From: Melioribacter sp.
Lineage (GTDB): Bacteria; Bacteroidota; Ignavibacteria; Ignavibacteriales; Melioribacteraceae
NCBI GenBank assembly: GCA_016841125.1
Contig: JAENZU010000276.1
Location: forward strand, 1 to 5,444
DNA length: 5,444 nucleotides
Direction: 5' to 3'
Shown: positions 1 through 5,444 of the stretch, piece after piece
How positions within the stretch are numbered: the stretch's first letter is position 1
Layout: each line of letters begins with the position of its first letter
Notes under the pieces: model-generated
Seen by the model: only the letters and a program-made list of their open reading frames with translations
Databases searched by the model: none
What the model was told of the DNA's origin: nothing
Made by a program: the position numbers and the translations under genes

Positions 1-13
1 TAAAATATAATTC

Positions 14-19
14 GGGGGG
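14..19 (+). promoter_or_regulatory. G-rich ribosome binding site of the ABC permease gene
   Basis: A run of six G followed by A lies 5 bases before the ATG at 25. Five G residues can pair with the CCUCC core of the 16S rRNA tail with one G-U wobble, so it should work as a Shine-Dalgarno site and it supports this start. A very similar tract precedes the gene starting at 4791. Confidence 0.6.
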
Positions 20-24
20 ATTGC

Positions 25-2418
25 ATGATAAAGCATTACATCAAGATTGCGTTCAGATCTTTAAGAAAACAATTCGGCTATTCATTCATAAATATTGCGG
101 GTTTAACCGTTGGTTTAACCGTATCTCTCGTCATTGCCTTCTATGTAATTGATGATCTTACCTATGATAGATTCCACGAAGATAGCGAAGATATCTATCG
201 TGTACTAACTATCGAAAAAACCAATGACGAAAACATGACTTATTCAATAACTGCTGGTCCGTTAATACCGGCAGCTAAAGATCAAATACCGGAAGTGAAA
301 TTTGCAGCACGTGCATTTGCAATTGGAAATCCTCTAATTGCCGCCGGTAATGTTGACCCGAATGATCTAAATCAAAATAATGGAATACGTCTTCGAGGTT
401 ACCTCACAGAAAAAGATTTCTTTAATATATTTAGTTTTGAAATTCTTCAGGGGGATAGAGAAAATATTTTATCCGATCCAAACGGGGTATTGCTTACCCG
501 GAATGCGGCAGAAATTTTATTTAAGGGAGAAGACCCGATAGGGAAACCTTTAACAATTCCTGGAATTCAGAATACATTTGTAAGCGGAATAGTATCAGAG
601 CCGCCGGTAAATTCTCATATTCAATTCGATTTTATAATTCCTTTGCGTGTTGAAAACAATCCGCTTTGGTGGGACTCATGGGAAAATTTAATGCTGCAGG
701 CTTACGTTAAACTTGAAAGAAACAGCAATCCAGCTGCAGTCGAAAAAAAGATGCAGGAAGTGGCAATTGCCAGCAATATGCCAGAAATATATGTTCCAAA
801 ATTACAAAACTTATTAGATGTCCACCTCGGTTCAACTCATCACAGGTATGATGGTTCAAACGTAGGCAAGAATGATGCAACGGTAGTGTATGCATTGGCG
901 ATTATCGGCTTACTGATAATTTTAGTAGCTGCTATTAATTTTATCAATCTTTCCAGTGCACGTGCTTCAAAGCGAGCGCGTGAAGTTGGGATGCGTAAAG
1001 TTATTGGCTCTAATAAAAGCATGCTGATCGGACAATTCCTGGGGGAGTCTGTATTCCTCACAATAATTTCGATGCTTCTTTCAATAATTATACTCCAATT
1101 TTCAATTCCTTATTTGGATGAATTTTTAGGCAAAACATTAAACATAAGTTTTTTTGATAACCCTTTATTATTGTTGACCCTAATTGTTGTCGCCGTTTTG
1201 GTTGGAATTCTTTCCGGGCTCTATCCGGCATTTGTTCTTTCTTCTTTCAAACCGGTTACAGTATTAAGCGGAAGTTTCCAAAAAAGTAAAATTGGCGGAG
1301 TTATTCGTAAAGTACTGGTTCTTTTTCAATTTGGTGTAACTATTTCGTTGATCACCACAGTGCTGGTAATAATTGAGCAGATAGATTACCTAAAATCTTT
1401 AGACATGGGTTACAGCAGGGATCAAGTAGTGACAATGTTTGTTCCGAATAATAATCGGGAGGTTTTCACAAATCAATTGGGGAGTCTGCCTGGAGTTAAA
1501 TCAGTCGGCAGAACCAGCGGTGTTCTTGGGGCTGATTTTATTCGGTACGAGGTAATCCCGGAAGGAGCTTCCAGAGACGAAAGTCAAATGTTTATGCAGA
1601 TTGCCATTGATGAACATTTCTTTGACGCGCTGGAAATTAAATTTTCTAACGGAAGAAATTTTTCAAGAGAGTTTACTTCAGATACTGCAAATGCAATAAT
1701 AATAAACGAAACGGCTGCAAGAAAAGCCGGTTGGGATAATCCGATAGGGAAGAGATTAGATCTTGTTGAGATAGACGGAAGTATTACCAGTAAACGAATT
1801 ATTGGAGTTGTAAAAGATTTTCATTTTACAAGTGCTAAACAAGCAATTGAACCCTTATTCTTTCAACTAAATGTACAGAATACTTTTCTTACCGTAGTAA
1901 AATTAGCCGGCGGTCAAATAAACAATACAATGGATGACATTCAAACCAGGTACGAATCTGCATTCCCGAATGTTAACTTCAATTTCCAATTTTTGGATGA
2001 CCTTTTTGACCGGCAGTTTGAGGATGATCGAGAATTCGCTTCCAATATTGGCTACTTTTCCGGTTTTGCAATATTCATTGCGTGTTTGGGTTTAGTAGGA
2101 CTTGTAGCTTTCGCGGTTGATCAGCGCAGGGGAGAGATTGCCGTTAGAAAAGTACTCGGGTCCTCTGAAGCAAGTATTGTTTTTCTCTTAGCACAAGACT
2201 TTCTCAAATGGGTATTAATCGCTAACATAATTGCATGGCCGCTAAGCTACTACGCAATCGGTTTATGGCTAAATGGTTTTGTCTACAGAGTATCGCTGGA
2301 TATTATGCCATTTCTGATTTCAGGTTTGGCTGCTCTTATTATTGCTCTGTTTACAATATCCTATCAATCTATTAAAGCCGCATTGGCAAACCCTGTAAAA
2401 AGTCTCAGAAACGAATAA
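25..2418 (+). CDS. MacB/FtsX-type ABC transporter permease, two-module form
   Basis: This is an inner-membrane permease subunit of the type that works with a separate ABC ATPase, either to export substrates or to drive mechanical work on lipoproteins or envelope complexes; the substrate cannot be told. The N-terminus (residues 1-42) has the typical basic start, then a first membrane helix at about 21-42. A MacB-like periplasmic domain spans about 43-280. Helices lie near 286-306, 338-362, 380-405 and 428-450. A second periplasmic domain spans about 451-670, and final helices lie near 675-698, 726-749 and 760-784. The two FtsX halves carry matching cytoplasmic motifs, REVGMRKVIGS (319-329) and GEIAVRKVLGS (703-713), which in this family sit at the ATPase interface. 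The end, ANPVKSLRNE, is a family hallmark. The length of 797 is usual for the Bacteroidota form and nothing looks broken. No ATPase gene is in the window, and a terminator follows directly, so this is the last gene of its unit. Confidence 0.93.
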   Translation: MIKHYIKIAFRSLRKQFGYSFINIAGLTVGLTVSLVIAFYVIDDLTYDRFHEDSEDIYRVLTIEKTNDENMTYSITAGPLIPAAKDQIPEVKFAARAFAIGNPLIAAGNVDPNDLNQNNGIRLRGYLTEKDFFNIFSFEILQGDRENILSDPNGVLLTRNAAEILFKGEDPIGKPLTIPGIQNTFVSGIVSEPPVNSHIQFDFIIPLRVENNPLWWDSWENLMLQAYVKLERNSNPAAVEKKMQEVAIASNMPEIYVPKLQNLLDVHLGSTHHRYDGSNVGKNDATVVYALAIIGLLIILVAAINFINLSSARASKRAREVGMRKVIGSNKSMLIGQFLGESVFLTIISMLLSIIILQFSIPYLDEFLGKTLNISFFDNPLLLLTLIVVAVLVGILSGLYPAFVLSSFKPVTVLSGSFQKSKIGGVIRKVLVLFQFGVTISLITTVLVIIEQIDYLKSLDMGYSRDQVVTMFVPNNNREVFTNQLGSLPGVKSVGRTSGVLGADFIRYEVIPEGASRDESQMFMQIAIDEHFFDALEIKFSNGRNFSREFTSDTANAIIINETAARKAGWDNPIGKRLDLVEIDGSITSKRIIGVVKDFHFTSAKQAIEPLFFQLNVQNTFLTVVKLAGGQINNTMDDIQTRYESAFPNVNFNFQFLDDLFDRQFEDDREFASNIGYFSGFAIFIACLGLVGLVAFAVDQRRGEIAVRKVLGSSEASIVFLLAQDFLKWVLIANIIAWPLSYYAIGLWLNGFVYRVSLDIMPFLISGLAALIIALFTISYQSIKAALANPVKSLRNE

Positions 2419-2436
2419 CTTTTCCAATAATCTAAT

Positions 2437-2470
2437 GCGCCTGCTGGAAATGGCGGGCGCCTTTTGTTTT
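2437..2470 (+). terminator. Rho-independent terminator after the ABC permease gene
   Basis: The arms GCGCCTGC (2437-2444) and GCGGGCGC (2453-2460) form an 8-pair GC-rich stem with one T-G wobble and an 8-base loop. The stem is followed immediately by CTTTTGTTTT. It starts 18 bases after the permease stop codon and is strikingly GC-rich for this AT-rich region. It should separate transcription of the permease from the hydrolase gene. Confidence 0.88.
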
Positions 2471-2483
2471 CACTCCGTAATAC

Positions 2484-2512
2484 TTGATATTATATCCTAC
2501 TATTCTTACTTT
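2484..2512 (+). promoter_or_regulatory. Possible promoter of the hydrolase gene
   Basis: TTGATA (2484-2489) resembles a -35 box and TACTTT (2507-2512) lies 17 bases on as a poor -10 box. The position, between the upstream terminator and the gene start at 2538, is where a promoter is needed. The -10 match is weak and the region is AT-rich, so the exact boxes are uncertain. Confidence 0.27.
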
Positions 2513-2529
2513 ATTAAAAAAATAGAAAT

Positions 2530-2533
2530 GGAG
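2530..2533 (+). promoter_or_regulatory. Ribosome binding site (GGAG) of the hydrolase gene
   Basis: GGAG sits 4 bases before the ATG at 2538. It supports this start, which also places the conserved HTH metal motif close to the N-terminus as expected for the family. Confidence 0.65.
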
Positions 2534-2537
2534 AACT

Positions 2538-3368
2538 ATGCGAATAATAGACGTACACACACATTTAAATAATTATAACGACGATAAAAAAGTTGATCTT
2601 GAAGAATCTCTTCAAAATTTACTAGGTACTATGGATGAAAATAATGTTTATCATTCTTTAGTACTTACTTCATATAAAGTCAATGAGAACCGTCCTTCAA
2701 CTAAAGATGTTATTAACGCCACAATAGATCATAAAAATATTTCGGTTGTTGCCGGCATCAGTATTCAAAATTATAAAGAACAAGACTTGAGAGAGATTGC
2801 TGATTATTTGAAAGACGGCTTACTCAAAGGATTAAAACTCTACCCCGGATACGAACCTTTTTACCCTTACGATAAAAGATGCCAGGTGATTTATGATTTG
2901 GCAGTTGAATTTGATGTTCCGGTAATGATACATTCAGGCGACACTTATACACCGAAGGGCAAGCTCAGATTTGCTCATCCGCTTGCAGTAGATGATGTTG
3001 CGGTTGATAATCCCAATCTGAAAATAATAATTTGTCATGTGGGCAACCCGTGGATAAGAGATTGTATGGAGGTTGTTTACAAAAATAAAAATACGTTTGC
3101 CGATATTTCAGGATTGGTTCTCGGTGATTTCAATTCAAAATTTGAAAAATTCATGAAAAAGCAGCTTGAGGAAATGATCCTTTATGCAGGCGAGCCGAGA
3201 TACCTTTTGTATGGTACCGACTATCCCATCTCAAATATGAAATCTTACATTCAATTTTTAGATCAGTTGAAAATTCCGGATGATAGAAAAGAAAAGATTG
3301 CATGGAAAAATGCTGCCGAATTATTTAAAATACCTGTTGATGTATTAGAACCCGCGGAAAGTGCATAA
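2538..3368 (+). CDS. Metal-dependent hydrolase, amidohydrolase-2-type TIM barrel
   Basis: This is probably a cytoplasmic enzyme with a (beta/alpha)8 barrel and a bound divalent metal. The family includes hydrolases, lactonases and decarboxylases such as ACMSD, so the reaction and substrate are unknown. Visible landmarks are the first-strand HxH motif in DVHTHL (His7, His9), the GLKLYPGY segment (98-105, Lys100), MIHSGD (His132), ICHVGNPW (His167) and YGTDYP (Asp228). His7, His9, His132, His167 and Asp228 are the expected metal and catalytic ligands, and all are present. The C-terminal segment with WKNAAELFKI (256-265) matches the closing helix common in this family. The length of 276 is typical and no signal peptide is seen. 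The gene follows a strong terminator and precedes an MFS exporter gene by 99 bases. Co-function with that transporter is possible but unproven. Confidence 0.88.
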   Translation: MRIIDVHTHLNNYNDDKKVDLEESLQNLLGTMDENNVYHSLVLTSYKVNENRPSTKDVINATIDHKNISVVAGISIQNYKEQDLREIADYLKDGLLKGLKLYPGYEPFYPYDKRCQVIYDLAVEFDVPVMIHSGDTYTPKGKLRFAHPLAVDDVAVDNPNLKIIICHVGNPWIRDCMEVVYKNKNTFADISGLVLGDFNSKFEKFMKKQLEEMILYAGEPRYLLYGTDYPISNMKSYIQFLDQLKIPDDRKEKIAWKNAAELFKIPVDVLEPAESA

Positions 3369-3372
3369 TCAT

Positions 3373-3393
3373 AATTAAATTTAGAATTTAATT
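3373..3393. repeat. Perfect AT-only inverted repeat after the hydrolase gene
   Basis: AATTAAATT (3373-3381) and AATTTAATT (3385-3393) are perfect reverse complements around a 3-base spacer TAG. The site begins 5 bases after the hydrolase stop codon. It could be a weak hairpin at the transcript end, but the all-AT stem and lack of a clean T run make it a poor terminator. Chance is plausible in such AT-rich sequence. Confidence 0.45.
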
Positions 3394-3401
3394 TATTATT
3401 T

Positions 3402-3416
3402 ATGATAGAATATCAT
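3402..3416. repeat. Perfect 6-bp inverted repeat, possible operator before the MFS gene
   Basis: ATGATA (3402-3407) and TATCAT (3411-3416) are perfect reverse complements around GAA. The site lies 8 bases after the previous inverted repeat and 11 bases before a TACAAT box, which is where a repressor operator overlapping a -35 region would sit. No regulator gene is in the window, so the operator role is an inference. Confidence 0.4.
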
Positions 3417-3427
3417 TAAGTTTCTCG

Positions 3428-3433
3428 TACAAT
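3428..3433 (+). promoter_or_regulatory. Possible -10 box (TACAAT) of the MFS gene
   Basis: TACAAT matches the sigma-70 -10 consensus at five of six bases and lies 34 bases before the ATG at 3468. No good -35 box is seen at the usual distance; the inverted repeat at 3402-3416 occupies that region instead. A promoter that depends on an activator is one reading, and a chance match is another. Confidence 0.3.
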
Positions 3434-3467
3434 AATTTTTGAATCTTTTTCATGAGATAACTTAAAG

Positions 3468-4634
3468 ATGGGAAAACCTCTTCCTCTTTATTTAGATCCT
3501 AATCTTAAAATTATTTATTTAATTACTTTGATTGCTGTTTTAGGTGTTGCAAGTATTACACCCGCTTTTCCAAAGGTCGCTCAGCAGTTTGATATTTCTT
3601 CCCAATCAATTGGACTATTAATTATAGCATTTACATTACCGGGGGTTATTCTAACACCGGTTTTAGGGGTTTTCGCGGATAGAATAGGCAGAAAAAAAGT
3701 TCTGCTTCCGTCACTTTTTATTTTTGGAATTGCGGGTTTTGCATGTTCTTTAGCAAACAGTTTCGAGTTATTGCTGGTTTTTAGGTTTATCCAGGGTGCG
3801 GGAGCAGCTTCTCTCGGTTCTTTAAACGTAACACTTATAGGCGATCTATTTTCGGGTAAAGAAAGAGCATCTGCAATGGGCTATAATGCAAGTGTACTCA
3901 GTACCGCAACTGCTGTATATCCTTTTATTGGAGGTGTATTGGCAAGCTTCCACTGGCGTTTTGTATTTTACATCCCTGTATTATCTATCCCAATTGCATT
4001 TCTTGTATTATTCAAATTATCAAATCCTGAACCCAAAAATACCCAACAACTGAAGAGTTATTTGAAAAACGCATTCAATACTATAAAAGATAAAAATGCG
4101 GTAATTCTATTTGCAGCAAGCATAATTACTTTTATAATCTTGTATGGTTCATATCTCACTTACATCCCAATATTCCTGCATAATAGATTTGCTGCCGAAC
4201 CTTTTATAATCGGGTTAATGATGTCTGTTATGTCAGTAGTTACTGCCATTATTTCATCTCAACTCGGTAAATTAACCGCAAAGTTCGGGCATAAAAAACT
4301 ATTGATAATCTCCTTTATTTTCTATTCAATTTCACTGCTTATTCTAATATTCATCAATAGAATTGAATTAGTAGTAATATCAATGATAATTTACGGGTTT
4401 GGTCAGGGGCTAAATATTCCTTCAATTCAAACGCTATTAACTTCAATAGCATCGCTGGAATACAGGGCTGCTTTTATGTCAATGAATGGAATGGTATTGA
4501 GGGTAGGTCAAACTTTAGGACCTTTAGTTATGGGATTATTTTTTATGATTGGAAATATCTCAGCCGTATTTTTAGCCGGCAGTTTATTAGCTTTATTGAT
4601 GATTTTACCATTGCTGAAGTTAAAATTGCATTAA
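3468..4634 (+). CDS. Major facilitator superfamily transporter, 12-helix drug-exporter-like (DHA1 type)
   Basis: This is an inner-membrane secondary transporter, most likely a proton-coupled exporter of small molecules. The 388 residues are almost wholly hydrophobic and fit 12 membrane helices in two six-helix halves joined by a polar loop near 185-210. The MFS motif A lies between helices 2 and 3 as GVFADRIGRKK (67-77), with Gly67, Asp71, Arg72, Gly74, Arg75 and Lys76 intact. RFIQGAGAAS (106-115) is the motif B region with its conserved Arg106. VYPFIGGVLA (150-159) followed by HWRFVFYI (162-169) fits the helix 5 region of 12-helix exporters. A degenerate second copy of motif A is GKLTAKFGHKK (267-277). 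The length is usual for Bcr/CflA or multidrug-exporter-like members, but the substrate cannot be assigned. The ribosome binding site is weak: only GAGA about 10 bases upstream. An ATG at 3452 is out of use because it meets a stop after one codon. Confidence 0.9.
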   Translation: MGKPLPLYLDPNLKIIYLITLIAVLGVASITPAFPKVAQQFDISSQSIGLLIIAFTLPGVILTPVLGVFADRIGRKKVLLPSLFIFGIAGFACSLANSFELLLVFRFIQGAGAASLGSLNVTLIGDLFSGKERASAMGYNASVLSTATAVYPFIGGVLASFHWRFVFYIPVLSIPIAFLVLFKLSNPEPKNTQQLKSYLKNAFNTIKDKNAVILFAASIITFIILYGSYLTYIPIFLHNRFAAEPFIIGLMMSVMSVVTAIISSQLGKLTAKFGHKKLLIISFIFYSISLLILIFINRIELVVISMIIYGFGQGLNIPSIQTLLTSIASLEYRAAFMSMNGMVLRVGQTLGPLVMGLFFMIGNISAVFLAGSLLALLMILPLLKLKLH

Positions 4635-4733
4635 TTCTGGCATAATCTCTCTTTTATTACTTTTTTCTAAAAAAATATTTCCAAATGATGCAACCTTTCA
4701 TATGGATACAACGTCTTAAATAACAAAGATTCA

Positions 4734-4761
4734 TTTACAAAGAAAGTTCATAAAAAATAAT
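4734..4761 (+). promoter_or_regulatory. Possible promoter of the HEAT-like protein gene
   Basis: TTTACA (4734-4739) and AATAAT (4756-4761) each match the sigma-70 boxes at five of six bases, with a 16-base spacer. Transcription would start near 4768, leaving a leader of about 23 bases that contains the G-rich ribosome binding site. The AT-rich background makes chance matches common. Confidence 0.35.
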
Positions 4762-4780
4762 TTCAAACAGTAATTTCCTT

Positions 4781-4786
4781 GGGGGG
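4781..4786 (+). promoter_or_regulatory. G-rich ribosome binding site that decides the start at 4791
   Basis: Six G residues lie 4 bases before the ATG at 4791. A TTG at 4779 is in frame, but starting there would place this tract inside the coding region and give a Gly-Gly-Lys extension ahead of the signal peptide. The ATG is therefore the better start. The tract closely resembles the one at 14-19. Confidence 0.65.
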
Positions 4787-4790
4787 AAAG

Positions 4791-5252
4791 ATGAAATTTA
4801 GATTATATTTAACAATTGCCGCCATTGCGGTTTTAGCACTCCAGCCAATTTTATCTCAAAACTTTCTGGTAGAAGCAAATAAAAGAGGATACGATAAAGT
4901 AGAAGCAAACCTTCTGGAAGGATTGAAATCTGATAACTGCGGTTTAAAAATTAGTTCTGCTTATTATCTTGGAGAGATGAAATCAACAAAAGCTGTAATT
5001 CCTTTAATGGAAATGCTCAGATGTAATGATAATATTGATGCGCGCATTATTGCCGCTCTTTCGCTTACTAAGATTGAAAATGCACGGGGAATCTACATGG
5101 TAAAGATGGGAGCAAAATTTAATGATTCTGAGAGGATCAGAGAAAAATGCGATCATTTTTACAAAGCATTTGTGATGAAGCAATATAAGGAAACGAATTA
5201 CTCCATTGCCGGGACTGTTAATCCTGTCAATACGGTATCTTTAAATAATTAA
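4791..5252 (+). CDS. Small secreted HEAT-repeat-like protein
   Basis: With the ATG start this is a 153-residue protein. Residues 1-23 form a Sec signal peptide: Lys2 and Arg4, a hydrophobic core from Leu5 to Leu17, then a polar end around Ser22-Gln23. It is probably periplasmic or exported; there is no lipobox cysteine. Residues of about 37-105 form paired helices of HEAT/PBS-lyase style, with the pattern SSAYYLGEMKSTKAVIPLMEML (split here by its two helices at about 55-76) followed by DARIIAALSLTKI (83-95), where alanine-rich helices alternate with leucine-rich ones. Such repeats make binding scaffolds rather than enzymes, so a protein-binding role is the inference. Three cysteines (50, 78, 120) remain after cleavage. 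The C-terminal tail of about 18 residues is polar and looks disordered. The gene appears to stand alone, with a possible promoter at 4734-4761, and converges on the small reverse-strand gene. The HEAT call is from pattern, with only about two to three repeats. Confidence 0.72.
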   Translation: MKFRLYLTIAAIAVLALQPILSQNFLVEANKRGYDKVEANLLEGLKSDNCGLKISSAYYLGEMKSTKAVIPLMEMLRCNDNIDARIIAALSLTKIENARGIYMVKMGAKFNDSERIREKCDHFYKAFVMKQYKETNYSIAGTVNPVNTVSLNN

Positions 5253-5428
5253 ATTGCCATTATTCCCGATACAATAAATAATACAAAGATCATTATTTTC
5301 CACCAGTTGGTTGATAGTGATCTTTCGTAAGATTCGGCAGCGGAAAACATTTCATAAACTGAACTAAAGTTTCCATCTTGTTTTCTCGCTTCCATTCTCT
5401 CTCTCTGTTCTGCGGTAAATTCTGTCAT
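5249..5428 (-). CDS. Small single-pass membrane protein, 59 residues, function unknown
   Basis: The reverse strand encodes 59 residues from the ATG at 5428-5426 to a TAA at 5251-5249. The first 40 or so residues are polar and charged (MTEFTAEQRERMEARKQDG at the start, then a segment with FSSVYEMFSAAESYERSL). A hydrophobic helix follows directly after Trp42-Trp43-Lys44, spanning about 45-59 to the very C-terminus. This is a tail-anchored layout with the soluble part probably in the cytoplasm. The aromatic Trp pair at the membrane border is typical of real membrane helices. No forward-strand gene covers most of the region, so the frame is not a shadow. The ribosome binding site is poor. Only 16 bases upstream are visible and the frame stays open through them, so a start further upstream cannot be excluded. 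I do not recognise the family. Confidence 0.62.
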   Translation of the reverse strand: MTEFTAEQRERMEARKQDGNFSSVYEMFSAAESYERSLSTNWWKIMIFVLFIVSGIMAI

Positions 5429-5444
5429 ATATATCTTGTAAAAT

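Noticed and set aside
707..895. Reverse-strand open frame of 62 codons
   Set aside because: It lies wholly inside the well-supported permease gene; its His/Cys/Leu-rich product has no recognisable features.
840..1061. Reverse-strand open frame of 73 codons
   Set aside because: It is antisense to the conserved FtsX segment of the permease gene and shows no ribosome binding site or family features.
25..2418. Internal duplication of the permease as evidence of a recent gene fusion
   Set aside because: The two MacB/FtsX halves are the normal architecture of this family and have diverged strongly, so this is ancient.
3373..3400. AT-only inverted repeat as a rho-independent terminator of the hydrolase gene
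   Set aside because: The stem has no G-C pairs and the T run behind it is broken by A residues, so it should be too weak. It is kept only as a repeat.
4661..4675. T6-CT-A7 run as a terminator behind the MFS gene
   Set aside because: The arms can pair only around a 2-base loop, the stem is all A-T, and the T run precedes the stem on the forward strand. It is better read as AT-rich sequence.
4681..4707. Imperfect CCAAATG...CATATGG inverted repeat in the gap before the HEAT-like gene
   Set aside because: The arms are short with one mismatch and a long AT-rich spacer; this is expected by chance.

Overview
The window is a low-GC bacterial chromosomal segment with four complete forward-strand genes and one short reverse-strand gene at its right edge. 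The first gene is a long two-module MacB/FtsX-type ABC permease of a form especially common in Bacteroidota and related FCB-group bacteria. The AT-rich codon use fits that group. Clear Shine-Dalgarno-like tracts before three genes would suit Ignavibacteriota/Chlorobiota-type relatives slightly better than classical Bacteroidetes, where such tracts are usually weak. This placement is an inference from protein style only.

Layout from left to right: (1) an ABC transporter permease of 797 residues, closed by a convincing rho-independent terminator at 2437-2470; (2) a TIM-barrel metal-dependent hydrolase of the amidohydrolase-2 type, 276 residues, with a good ribosome binding site; (3) after a 99-base AT-rich gap holding two adjacent perfect inverted repeats, a 12-helix major facilitator superfamily exporter of 388 residues; (4) after a 156-base gap, a small secreted HEAT-repeat-like protein whose best start is ATG at 4791; (5) converging on it and sharing the stop-codon bases TTAA, a 59-residue single-pass membrane protein on the reverse strand.

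The genes do not form one obvious pathway. The permease needs an ABC ATPase that is not in the window and, given the terminator behind it, would lie upstream or elsewhere. The hydrolase and the MFS transporter share orientation and might be co-expressed, but the gap between them contains a possible promoter and operator, so they may be separate units. The HEAT-like protein carries a signal peptide and probably acts outside the cytoplasm. No RNA genes, CRISPR arrays, insertion sequences or phage genes were seen. I found no strong case for a novel system. The most useful additions are the unlisted small membrane protein, the corrected start of the HEAT-like gene, and the paired inverted repeats before the MFS gene.
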